From Bacteroidales bacterium (GTDB lineage Bacteria; Bacteroidota; Bacteroidia; Bacteroidales; P3), in the NCBI GenBank assembly GCA_016281475.1, contig JAEEIS010000232.1, positions 1 to 12,429 on the forward strand: DNA of 12,429 bases, in the 5' to 3' direction. The notes beneath the pieces are model-generated. The model ran no database searches. It saw only the letters and a program-made list of their open reading frames with translations, and was not told the origin of the DNA. Positions within the stretch are counted from its first letter, which is position 1, and each line of letters begins with the position of its first letter. Below are positions 1 through 6,205 of the stretch, piece after piece. The translations under genes were made by a program, and so were the position numbers.

Positions 1-954
1 GCCGTCGGCGTGGAGCATGGCGGGGAAGATGATGCAGTGGAACACGATATTGTCCTTGCCGATGAAATGCACCAGCTTGGTGTCCTGGTCTTTCCACCAC
101 TTCTCCCAGTCGTCGCCCTTCAGCTGCTTGGTGAAGCTGATGTAGCCGATAGGAGCGTCAAACCAAACGTACAGCACCTTGCCGTCGGCACCCTCGACGG
201 GCACCTTCACACCCCAGTCCAAGTCGCGTGTGACGGCACGGGGCTGCAAGCCCGCGTCAATCCACGACTTGCACTGTCCGTACACATTCACCTTCCAGTC
301 GCCCTTGTGCTGCTCCAGAATCCACTGGCGCAGCCACGGCTCGTCCTGGTCGAGGGGCAGGTACCAATGCTTGGTCTCCTTCATCACAGGGGCGTTGCCG
401 CTGAGGGCGCTCTTGGGGTTGATGAGGTCGGTGGCATTAAGACTAGTGCCGCAGGCCTCGCACTGGTCGCCATACGCGTGCTCGTTGCCGCAATGGGGAC
501 AGGTGCCGGTAATGTAGCGGTCGGCGAGAAACTGGTGTGCCTCCTCGTCGTAGTACTGCATCGAGGTCTTCTCAATAAACTTACCCTCTTCAAACAGCTT
601 CTTAAAGTAGGCAGATGCCGTCTCGTGGTGCTCGGGGCACGAGGTGCGGCTGTAGATGTCGAACGAGATGCCCAACTCGGCAAACGAGTCCTTGATTATC
701 TTGTGGTAGCGGTCGACGATGTCCTGTGGGGTGCAACCCTCCTTGCGCGCCTTGATGGTGATAGGCACACCATGCTCGTCGCTGCCGCCTATGAACATCA
801 CCTGCTCGCCCTGGGCGCGAAGGTAGCGCACATAGATGTCGGCTGGCACATACACACCTGCCAGATGGCCTATATGGACAGGACCGTTGGCGTAGGGCAG
901 TGCCGACGTAACGGTGTAGCGTTTGTAACGCTGGTCTTTTTCGCTATATGTCAT
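1..954 (-). CDS. metG: Methionyl-tRNA synthetase, N-terminal 318 residues (cut by window start)
   Basis: Class I aminoacyl-tRNA synthetase that charges tRNA-Met with methionine in the cytoplasm. Translating the reverse strand from the ATG at 954-952 gives 318 uninterrupted codons to the window edge. Visible are the start of the Rossmann catalytic fold ([15 protein letters not shown], with the HIGH signature at residues 27-30), the GGSDEHG segment (56-62), and a zinc knuckle with Cys152, Cys155, Cys165 and Cys168. The block [13 protein letters not shown] (261-273) and [10 protein letters not shown] (297-306) are typical of MetRS. The KMSKS loop, the anticodon-binding domain and any C-terminal tRNA-binding domain lie beyond the window. 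The start codon overlaps the stop of the upstream lipoprotein gene as ATGA, which suggests translational coupling. Identification is secure; only the C-terminal architecture cannot be judged. Confidence 0.97.
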   Translation of the reverse strand, partial: MTYSEKDQRYKRYTVTSALPYANGPVHIGHLAGVYVPADIYVRYLRAQGEQVMFIGGSDEHGVPITIKARKEGCTPQDIVDRYHKIIKDSFAELGISFDIYSRTSCPEHHETASAYFKKLFEEGKFIEKTSMQYYDEEAHQFLADRYITGTCPHCGNEHAYGDQCEACGTSLNATDLINPKSALSGNAPVMKETKHWYLPLDQDEPWLRQWILEQHKGDWKVNVYGQCKSWIDAGLQPRAVTRDLDWGVKVPVEGADGKVLYVWFDAPIGYISFTKQLKGDDWEKWWKDQDTKLVHFIGKDNIVFHCIIFPAMLHADG

Positions 955-1991
955 TGTTTATACGTGTATTCTATTTCGGTTTCGCCACTAGCCTTGGTGG
1001 GATACCGCTTGTCGTTATACTGGTATTGGTATTCTGCGTATTCGTTTAGCGGATAGTTGTACAACTCCATAGCCTGTCCCATCAACGAGGCGGAGATTGC
1101 CACCGACCCGTTGTTGGTCATCGATAACGCATTGTTGAGCGACAGGTTGCGATGTGAGAATATCTCGCCCCAGTTGCAGAAGAAGGGGTTGTAGTTGGTG
1201 TCGTAGGTGCAGCTGATTGTGTCGCCAATCGTCAGCGAGATAGGCAGACCGCCTTGGAGCATCATCACCATCTGGATAATGCCTGAATACTCCTCGGGAA
1301 TGTCAATAAACATCCGGAGCAGGTTCAGGTCGTTCGTGTCGAGGACTACCGACGCATTGCCGGTGATAATCTGTTTCGAAAGGTTCTCGCCATTCCACTC
1401 CAGCGTCATGCCGAACTCTTTGTTGCCCATCGTGAATTTGGGAGCCTTGGCGTGCTGCAGCTTCGCCATCATAATCATCGACTCGGCAGCCTTACGGCCC
1501 ACCAGATTCTCAAACAGCGAACCGCCGCCCAGCAGACCGCTGGCCAGCGAAAGCAGGAAACTGTCCTCGACAAGCACCTCCGCACCGCTCACCTTGCCTG
1601 CAGCATTGTGGGTGAGGTTCATCGTGATGGCCTGCATGCCATTGTAATAGACCTCGCACTTGGTGAACTTGTGGCTCTCGTCGTAGTAATAGCGCAACTC
1701 CTCCGCCTGCTCGCCAACATTAGACACCTTCGAGATGTAGTTGCCCGAGTAGCTGTAGGTGGTCGCACCACCGTCGGGGGTGGCAATCTTATCCAGATTG
1801 TCGCCCACCCAGTTCCACTCCTGGGTCACCACACCGTCCTCACTCACCGTGGCAATATGCATCACGGGATGGTAGATGCCCTCGGCATACACGGGTACGG
1901 GATTCTCAATAGGTTCAATCTTCTCTTTCTTGCACGACACAGCACCTGCCACTATGGCAGCGGCACACAGAACAAAAACAAACTTTTTCAT
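951..1991 (-). CDS. Lipoprotein of unknown function, upstream of metG
   Basis: Predicted 346-residue lipoprotein. I chose the ATG at 1991-1989 because it begins a clear lipoprotein signal peptide ([20 protein letters not shown], lipidated Cys at residue 20). The frame stays open 37 codons further upstream, but that part runs through an AT-rich intergenic repeat and would bury the signal. The region after the signal has repeated short beta-strand-like units with Tyr-x-Tyr and Gly-Asn turns ([30 protein letters not shown]), reminiscent of Bacteroidota lipoproteins of the DUF4595 kind and of YD-type repeats. That comparison is from memory and tentative. The C-terminus has the same style ([16 protein letters not shown]). 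It is probably anchored in the outer membrane or periplasm. The residues after the Cys (KKEK) are basic, unlike the acidic export signals reported for surface-exposed Bacteroidota lipoproteins. The stop overlaps the metG start (ATGA). Substrate or partner unknown. Confidence 0.85.
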   Translation of the reverse strand: MKKFVFVLCAAAIVAGAVSCKKEKIEPIENPVPVYAEGIYHPVMHIATVSEDGVVTQEWNWVGDNLDKIATPDGGATTYSYSGNYISKVSNVGEQAEELRYYYDESHKFTKCEVYYNGMQAITMNLTHNAAGKVSGAEVLVEDSFLLSLASGLLGGGSLFENLVGRKAAESMIMMAKLQHAKAPKFTMGNKEFGMTLEWNGENLSKQIITGNASVVLDTNDLNLLRMFIDIPEEYSGIIQMVMMLQGGLPISLTIGDTISCTYDTNYNPFFCNWGEIFSHRNLSLNNALSMTNNGSVAISASLMGQAMELYNYPLNEYAEYQYQYNDKRYPTKASGETEIEYTYKQ

Positions 1992-2046
1992 GTCTCTAAA
2001 GGGTTTAGTATTAATAATTAACAATTTACTATTCGACTGCTTGAAC

Positions 2047-2113
2047 ATTGAAAATTGAAAATTGAAACTAACATAGCATAGCCGTGAAGTCTCAATTTTC
2101 AACTTTCAATTTA
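2047..2113. repeat. Inverted pair of ATTGAAA-repeat arms
   Basis: The left arm (2047-2068) is three head-to-tail ATTGAAA units. The right arm (about 2091-2111) is the same motif inverted. Read on the same strand the arms match at 18 of 19 positions over the repeat core, so they could pair as a stem around a 22-base centre. The right arm lies directly after the TAA of the DUF5606-like gene on the reverse strand. The element fills most of the gap before the lipoprotein gene. The same arm motif recurs at 2841-2860 and 3090-3121. Confidence 0.75.
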
Positions 2114-2683
2114 TTAAATTGCCTTCTTCGCGGTAGTGGTACGCTTGGGGGCAGCCTTCGCCTGAGTCGTTGCCTTGGGGGCCGCATTCTTCGGAGCGGC
2201 GGTCTTCTTGGGCGCAGCCTTCTTGGCAGCAGGCTTCTCGGCCACGGGCTTCTCGGCAGCCTCCTCCTTCTTCTCTTCCTTCGCATCCTCCTCGGTGGGG
2301 GTCAACTTGCCAGCATTCAGCAGCACGTTGTACCACGCAAACAGCTTCTTCGCATCCGATGCGTGCACACGCTCGGTATCATAGTCAGGCAACACCTTTG
2401 CAAGCAAATCGAACAATTCCGCGCTCTCGGCTTTCTTGGGGTCGAAGCCGGTCGGCTTTGCCTCCAGCAGGTTGTAGATGTTCTGGAAAATCTCCTCCAA
2501 GGGCTTCTCGTCGTTGGTAGTAAACATTCTGATTTCGCTCAACTGGCTGATGCTGCTGCTCGCGAAAACGGGAAACTTCTGACCCGTGACAAGGTTCTTT
2601 ACGATGGCACCCGTCTTGGTGCGTGAAATCAACTCATTCAAATCGGGCTTGCCCGATACGGCTAAGATGTTAGTAAGATCCAT
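2114..2683 (-). CDS. DUF5606-like protein with Lys/Ala-rich basic tail
   Basis: 189-residue cytoplasmic protein without signal peptide or membrane segment. The N-terminal part (residues 1 to about 130, starting MDLTNILAVSGKPDLNELIS) resembles the Bacteroidota-restricted DUF5606 family, recognised from its opening motif and from the segments GAIVKNLVTGQKFPVFA and ISQLSEIRMFT. Its function is not known. The last 55-60 residues are low complexity: an acidic patch (EEDAKEEKKEEAAEK) followed by repeated AAPK, KKAAPK and TTAK units like bacterial histone H1-type tails, ending KRTTTAKKAI. Such tails usually bind nucleic acid, but that is inference here. The ATG at 2683-2681 is the first good start and has no Shine-Dalgarno sequence. 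The gene stands apart from the lipoprotein downstream by about 120 bp of repeat sequence. Confidence 0.85.
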   Translation of the reverse strand: MDLTNILAVSGKPDLNELISRTKTGAIVKNLVTGQKFPVFASSSISQLSEIRMFTTNDEKPLEEIFQNIYNLLEAKPTGFDPKKAESAELFDLLAKVLPDYDTERVHASDAKKLFAWYNVLLNAGKLTPTEEDAKEEKKEEAAEKPVAEKPAAKKAAPKKTAAPKNAAPKATTQAKAAPKRTTTAKKAI

Positions 2684-3121
2684 TTGTAGTGATGTTAATA
2701 TTATTTCAAATGGGTTATTAACGCGGAAAAGGCAATAATATTATATCCCAACCGAAAAACTTTTTTCATCCCACCACACCACAACGCCAAACCACATAGA
2801 ATAAAGCACATACAAACCACCCACCACTTTTATAATAGAAAGTTGAAAATTGAAAATTGGGAAACCCCGCGTCACGCGCCAATACGTAAGTCCACTGGAC
2901 CTCCTTAATCCTCTTGAGAGGGGAGCAAACATCCAGTGAATGTTCCTCCGAAACGGGGGGTATGTCCTCAAACCGCTGACGCGTCAGCCGTCCCCATCCC
3001 CTCTTGAGACGGGGAGCAAACCTCCAGTGGACGTTTGCCGCTAGGCCGGGGTATGATCTAGAGGGGTATCGCGAAGCGGGGGGGTATATCCAATTTTCAA
3101 TTCTCAATTTTCAATTCTCAA
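2684..3121. other. Gene-free stretch dominated by dispersed repeats
   Basis: No convincing coding frame exists here; the short open frames are repeat-derived and unlike any protein. From 2684 to 2840 the DNA is AT-rich and should contain the leftward promoter of the DUF5606-like gene, though I could not place a clear TAnnTTTG box. From 2841 to 3121 it holds two copies of a hairpin-rich repeat between inverted ATTGAAA-type arms, described separately. GGGGTAT occurs four times (around 2959, 3048, 3064 and 3081), marking the start of each sub-unit on the reverse strand. Confidence 0.7.
2841..3121 (-). repeat. Composite structured repeat: two core copies between inverted arms
   Basis: Outer arms are AGTTGAAAATTGAAAATTGG at 2841-2860 and the inverted, longer form at 3090-3121 (alternating ATTGAGA and ATTGAAA units on the reverse strand). 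Core copy A (about 2970-3054) and core copy B (about 2880-2966) read on the reverse strand. Each has a first hairpin with CACTGG in its loop and a second hairpin with a TCCCC or CCTC stem. In copy A, a GTTTGC/GCAAAC stem pairs 3016-3021 with 3033-3038. In copy B, an AACAT/ATGTT stem pairs 2928-2932 with 2940-2944, and CCTC/GAGG pairs within 2910-2921. A 21-bp block of copy A (3033-3053) is identical to 9927-9947. A perfect 14-bp palindrome, GCTGACGCGTCAGC, lies at 2975-2988. No coding potential. Confidence 0.8.
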
Positions 3122-3938
3122 CTACTCCACCACCAGCCGTTTCGTGGCGATGCCTGCGGGCGTGTGGATGGCAACAACGTACACCCCCTTCGCCAACGTG
3201 CCCACGTCGAAAGTGGCCGTCAGCCCCTCGGCCTCCTGCTCCAGCACCACGTTGCCCTTCAGGTCGTACACCACCACGTGGCTCAGCCTGTAGCTCGACA
3301 GCACCGTCACCTTCCCGCTCGCCGGATTCGGCATCATCTGCGTGAAACGGCCCAGATTGCCTATCCCCACTGGGTCTGGGTCGTCGTGGTGCGCGCCCGT
3401 GTACACGTCCAGCCACCCGCTCCATTCGCCATAATCCGTGTCCCACTCGCACATGCCTCGCACCCGCGCCATGTAGTTCGTTCGCTCACGCAACCCCGTC
3501 AGCGTCACCATCGGCACGTTCGTCGTCTCCGTCCACACGTCCCAGCCGTTCACTTCCATATACTGCACGTTGTTCCCCCCGTTCCACGCCAGCGTCAGCG
3601 TCGTGTCCGTCGCGCTGACCAGCCGCACGTCGCTCACCGCATCGCACAGCACCGTGTCAAACTCCGGGTCGATGATAGGGAAGATGACAGGGGCATATAG
3701 CCAATCACCCCACACATTTCCACCAAAATAAAGATATGTCCGTTGTAGCAAAATTGTTCGCGGTTCCAGCTCCACTCCAGGAATATGTAATGTAACGTCC
3801 ACTACTATTGTGATACCTAATCATGTTTTGCCATCCGTCTATACCATTTTTATACAGATACCCCGTCTGCCCATACGACATACTGCACAGCAGACAGAAT
3901 CATGCAAAAAACAATGTTTGTGCTACTCTTTTTTTCAT
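3122..3938 (-). pseudogene. Broken gene for a type IX-secreted protein (FN3-like domain plus sorting domain)
   Basis: The intact C-terminal part has a fibronectin-III-like domain (SDVRLVSATDTTLTLAW through RTNYMARVRGMCEWD) and a type A type IX secretion sorting domain: PNPASGKVTV, VVVYDLKGNVVLEQ, and the terminal LAKGVYVVAIHTPAG...KRLVVE. The true N-terminus is recovered from the ATG at 3938-3936. It reads MKKRVAQTLFFA, then TGA at codon 13 (3902-3900), then in the same frame FCLLCSMSYGQ and TGYLYKNGIDGWQNMIRYHN, a signal peptide followed by a mature start. This frame runs to DISLF and must then shift by one base to continue as GGNVWGDWLYAPVIFPI. One extra T in the TTTT run (AAAA at 3725-3728 on the plus strand) explains the shift. 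Repaired length would be 271 residues, with FN3 at about 98-185 and the sorting domain at about 194-271. The N-terminal 200 bases are clearly more AT-rich than the rest. An ATG at 3802 starts out of frame with the real protein and is not the natural start. Two lesions suggest decay; assembly error could explain either one. Confidence 0.82.
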
Positions 3939-4013
3939 ATTGACCAAACTTTTAAATGTGTAAATACTTATTTTTAAAACATTTATTAATATCCACGCCA
4001 ATAGTTACGAATA

Positions 4014-4021
4014 CAAATATA
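4014..4021 (-). promoter_or_regulatory. Promoter -7 box for the broken secreted-protein gene (candidate)
   Basis: The reverse strand reads TATATTTG, matching the Bacteroidota -7 consensus TAnnTTTG. It lies about 75 bases upstream of the ATG at 3938, a usual leader length. No good -33 TTTG box was found 19-21 bases further upstream, so the call rests on one box and position. Confidence 0.4.
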
Positions 4022-4029
4022 GGGGACTT

Positions 4030-4133
4030 CTATTAATCACCTCGAAGAGGTGAGACTATTAATAACACGGTACAAGCCGAAGGCGCAGTGCCGTGATACT
4101 CAGGCATCAAGAAACTGCGTCCCAACGGGACGC
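4030..4133. repeat. Three tandem triloop hairpins (REP-like)
   Basis: Hairpin 1 (4037-4053): 7-bp stem TCACCTC / GAGGTGA, loop GAA, flanked by direct repeats CTATTAAT at 4030-4037 and 4056-4063. Hairpin 2 (4066-4095): outer stem CACGGTAC / GTGCCGTG with one G-T pair, inner stem GCC / GGC, loop GAA. Hairpin 3 (4117-4133): perfect 7-bp stem GCGTCCC / GGGACGC, loop AAC. All three close on a three-base loop. This looks like the repetitive extragenic palindromes that in many bacteria are mobilised by REP-associated TnpA-like proteins. No such transposase lies in the window, so the class is inferred from structure alone. Confidence 0.7.
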
Positions 4134-4218
4134 GACATATATACAGAATTTATAGAACCCACCTATATACTTTTTTTTAATACAACAAACATTTTTCCCA
4201 TTTTCCTCAACCCGCGTG

Positions 4219-4226
4219 CAAAGGTA
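4219..4226 (-). promoter_or_regulatory. Promoter -7 box TACCTTTG facing left (candidate)
   Basis: The reverse strand reads TACCTTTG in the context cgTACCTTTGCa, an exact TAnnTTTG match and a very common form of the Bacteroidota -7 box. A transcript from here would run through the triloop hairpins before reaching the broken secreted-protein gene, giving a leader of about 275 bases. The phased TACnG array begins 21 bp upstream. No -33 box is obvious. Confidence 0.45.
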
Positions 4227-4246
4227 CGCACAATTTTTCGCTCCCA

Positions 4247-4301
4247 TACCGCATCCTACCGCTTCTTACGGATTCCTACTGATTTGTACCGTTTTTTACC
4301 G
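4247..4301. promoter_or_regulatory. Six TACnG sites at exact 10-bp spacing (possible operator array)
   Basis: Pentamers at 4247 (TACCG), 4257 (TACCG), 4267 (TACGG), 4277 (TACTG), 4287 (TACCG) and 4297 (TACCG) are separated by five variable bases each, so the spacing is exactly 10 bp in all five intervals. The spacers differ in sequence, so this is not a simple tandem duplication. On the reverse strand the unit reads CGGTA-N5 and leads into the leftward TACCTTTG box. Phasing near one helical turn suggests one face of the DNA is recognised cooperatively. No known regulator is assigned. Confidence 0.55.
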
Positions 4302-4456
4302 ATTGGGAGGCCCTTCAAGGCTGCTAGAGCAAAGAACGACCTATGAACGATTTTTTGAAAGTCGGCGGATGTCGGGAGGCAGGCGGGGGTGGAAATGGGG
4401 TAACCCAGCAGGACGTTACAGGGCTAATCGACTTTTGGATTTACGGACTCGCACAT

Positions 4457-5302
4457 TCACTCGCTCTCGTGATCAAGGTGGGCGGTGTGGTAGCGCACGA
4501 GACCCATCATGGGGTCGGGCATGAGGGTGCCGAGGGATACGGCATGACGCTCGGCCGCCCGCCGGATGGCGGGGAGGAAGGAGTTGACTATCCCCCCGGT
4601 GAGGTTGAGGGGCAGGAGGCGACGGCTGCCGAAATAGTCGAGCTGCCCGAAATAGGCATCGAAGCATTCGTCCAGCAGGGAGACGATGTAGTCTTCGTCT
4701 TGGTGCAGGGCGGCAAAGGTGGTAAAGGAGGCGAGGTAACGGTTGGGGAAACGGGCAGAGTAGAGCTGGTCGAGAAATTGTTCGTTTGTCAGATAGTAAT
4801 TCTCATAGAACATGGTGCTTATGCGCTGGGGCATGCGTTCTTCGAGGTAGTCCTTGAGGAGTCGGCGGCCGATTTGGTTGCCGGAGCCTTCGTCGCCGAG
4901 GAGGTAGCCGGTGGAGAGACGTTTGCGCGCAACGGCCTTGCCGTCGTAGTAGCAGAGGTTGCTGCCCGTGCCGAGTATGCCCACCATGCCCTCGTCCGTG
5001 CCGCAAAGGGCGCGACAGGCACCCAGCAGGTCGCTCCAGCAATAGCATTGGGCATGAAGGAAAATGTCTAATAGGTACGTTTTAATTCGCATCTGCATCT
5101 CCTCATTGCCACAACCAGCGCCATAGAAATAGACGGTGTCGGCTTTGCCCAATGACTTTCGTGCATGACGGATTTCGGTGGAGATGATTTCGATGTCTGC
5201 AATGCGGGGATTGAGTCCCCGCGTGATGAGCTCCTGCTTCTTGCCGTTGCCCACACTGCACCAGTGGGTCTTGGTGCTTCCGCTGTCGGCTATGATTATC
5301 AT
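4457..5302 (-). CDS. BadF/BadG-type ATPase, probable N-acetylglucosamine kinase-like sugar kinase
   Basis: 281-residue cytoplasmic ATPase of the actin/hexokinase fold. Phosphate-1 motif is [10 protein letters not shown] (residues 5-14), phosphate-2 motif GILGTGSNL (108-116), a conserved LLGDEGSG (134-141), and the adenosine motif LTGGIVNSF (234-242). These fit the BadF/BadG/BcrA/BcrD family, whose short stand-alone members include eukaryotic-type GlcNAc kinases and the MurNAc/GlcNAc kinase MurK. There is no cysteine cluster of the benzoyl-CoA reductase activators, so a sugar kinase is more likely. I chose the ATG at 5302-5300 because the family begins at MIIIADSGS; the frame extends 16 codons upstream as a His/Arg-rich stretch inside pyrD. 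The start overlaps the pyrD stop (ATGA), so it is the last gene of the pyr operon. The NagZ-type gene in the divergent operon makes amino-sugar recycling plausible. Substrate unproven. Confidence 0.85.
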   Translation of the reverse strand: MIIIADSGSTKTHWCSVGNGKKQELITRGLNPRIADIEIISTEIRHARKSLGKADTVYFYGAGCGNEEMQMRIKTYLLDIFLHAQCYCWSDLLGACRALCGTDEGMVGILGTGSNLCYYDGKAVARKRLSTGYLLGDEGSGNQIGRRLLKDYLEERMPQRISTMFYENYYLTNEQFLDQLYSARFPNRYLASFTTFAALHQDEDYIVSLLDECFDAYFGQLDYFGSRRLLPLNLTGGIVNSFLPAIRRAAERHAVSLGTLMPDPMMGLVRYHTAHLDHESE

Positions 5303-6204
5303 ATTATGCCAATAATGTCGTCGATGTCGTCGATGTGGTGGCGTTGGCAATAGTCCTCCAATCCTTCTATTATCTTAATGGTGACGGTGGGGTCGAGGAA
5401 ATTGGCGGTGCCTACCTCGACTGCCTTGGCTCCCGCCATGAGGAACTCCAATGCGTCGGCTGCACAGCTAATGCCGCCCAGCCCCACGACGGGTATCTGC
5501 ACGGCGTGTGCCACCTGCCACACCATGCGTACGGCAACAGGCTTGACACAGGGACCGCTGAGACCACCGGTGATGGTGCTAAGATAGGGACGCTGGCGCT
5601 CCACATCGATGGCCATGCCGAGCAGGGTGTTGATGAGCGAGACACTGTCGGCACCTGCCTGCTCGACCGCTTTGGCAATGTCGACCACGCTGGTGACGTT
5701 GGGAGTAAGCTTTACTATCAGAGTCTTATGGTAGACCTCGCGCACGGCGCGCACCACCTGGGCTGCCATGTCGGGGTTGGTGCCAAAGCCCATGCCACCC
5801 TTCTTGACATTGGGGCAGCTGATGTTCAGCTCGATACCGGGGATGTTGTCAAGCTCGTCAATCATTTCGGCTACGTGGCAGTACTCCTCGATGGAGGAGC
5901 CGCTGACATTGACAAATATCTTGGTATCAATATCCTTGATGCGGGGATAGACCTCGCGGCAGAAAGTCTCCACGCCTACATTCTGCAGTCCCACGGCATT
6001 GAGCATACCCGACGGGGTTTCCGCCATGCGGGGATAGGGGTTGCCCTGACGGCGCTCGCCAGTAGTGCCTTTGACGATGATACCGCCCAAACGGGAGAGG
6101 TCGATAAAGTCGGCGAACTCCTCGCCATAGCCGAAGGTACCAGAGGCAGTCATCACGGGGTTCTTCAGCGTGATATTGTGAATTTTAGTAGACAAATTAA
6201 CCAT
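5299..6204 (-). CDS. pyrD: Dihydroorotate dehydrogenase B, catalytic subunit
   Basis: Oxidises dihydroorotate to orotate in pyrimidine synthesis, using FMN. The class 1B form works as a complex with PyrK and passes electrons to NAD+. The 301-residue TIM-barrel protein starts [21 protein letters not shown], as in the family. It shows the FMN/substrate region LNAVGLQN (68-75), the catalytic base segment [13 protein letters not shown] with Cys130 (class 1 enzymes use Cys), KLTPNV (165-170), the phosphate-binding VVGLGGI, and VGTANFLDP. Length is normal. The C-terminal tail is unusual: [13 protein letters not shown], encoded by a short GATGTCGTC repeat that runs into the next gene. The start follows the upstream membrane-protein stop by one base, and the stop overlaps the kinase start (ATGA). 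Confidence 0.97.
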   Translation of the reverse strand: MVNLSTKIHNITLKNPVMTASGTFGYGEEFADFIDLSRLGGIIVKGTTGERRQGNPYPRMAETPSGMLNAVGLQNVGVETFCREVYPRIKDIDTKIFVNVSGSSIEEYCHVAEMIDELDNIPGIELNISCPNVKKGGMGFGTNPDMAAQVVRAVREVYHKTLIVKLTPNVTSVVDIAKAVEQAGADSVSLINTLLGMAIDVERQRPYLSTITGGLSGPCVKPVAVRMVWQVAHAVQIPVVGLGGISCAADALEFLMAGAKAVEVGTANFLDPTVTIKIIEGLEDYCQRHHIDDIDDIIGII

Positions 6205-6205
6205 A

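Larger units (their letters stand above)
3939..4456. other. Gene-free regulatory or repeat stretch
   Basis: No believable coding frame was found. The forward open frames here cross hairpins or run antisense into the kinase gene. Contents from left to right on the plus strand: an AT-rich leader next to the pseudogene start (3939-4013); a leftward promoter-like box (4014-4021); three triloop hairpins (4030-4133); an AT-rich segment with a T8 run near 4171-4178; a second leftward promoter-like box (4219-4226); a 10-bp-phased TACnG array (4247-4301); and the 3' flank of the kinase gene (4302-4456), in which I see no clean intrinsic terminator. Confidence 0.65.

Noticed and set aside
10..1056. Long forward open frame (about 348 codons) at the window start
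   Set aside because: It is antisense to metG, whose reverse-strand translation carries the HIGH motif and zinc cysteines. The forward product resembles no family.
951..2102. Upstream start at 2102 for the lipoprotein (383 residues)
   Set aside because: The extra 37 codons run through the ATTGAAA repeat and would place the lipoprotein signal internally.
3122..3802. Taking the ATG at 3802 as the natural start of the secreted-protein gene
   Set aside because: It gives no signal peptide although the protein has a type IX sorting domain, and the other frame upstream provides one. The first 25 or so residues from 3802 are out-of-frame sequence.
3900..3902. TGA at codon 13 as a recoded codon (selenocysteine or tryptophan)
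   Set aside because: Other genes here use TGA as a true stop (lipoprotein, pyrD, kinase, lysC), no SECIS-like hairpin follows directly, and a second lesion exists downstream.
4030..4133. CRISPR array
   Set aside because: The three hairpins differ in sequence and there are no identical repeats with regular spacers.
4302..4340. Terminator for the pyr operon around the GGCCCTTCAAGGCTGC sequence
   Set aside because: The stem is short and imperfect, and no T-run follows on the reverse strand.
4050..4346. Small forward open frame of 98 codons in the gene-free stretch
   Set aside because: It starts inside hairpin 1 and reads through hairpins 2 and 3 and the phased array; composition is unlike a real protein.
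4343..5071. Forward open frame of 242 codons rich in Gly, Glu and Val
   Set aside because: Antisense shadow of the BadF-type kinase, which has all ATP-binding motifs on the reverse strand.
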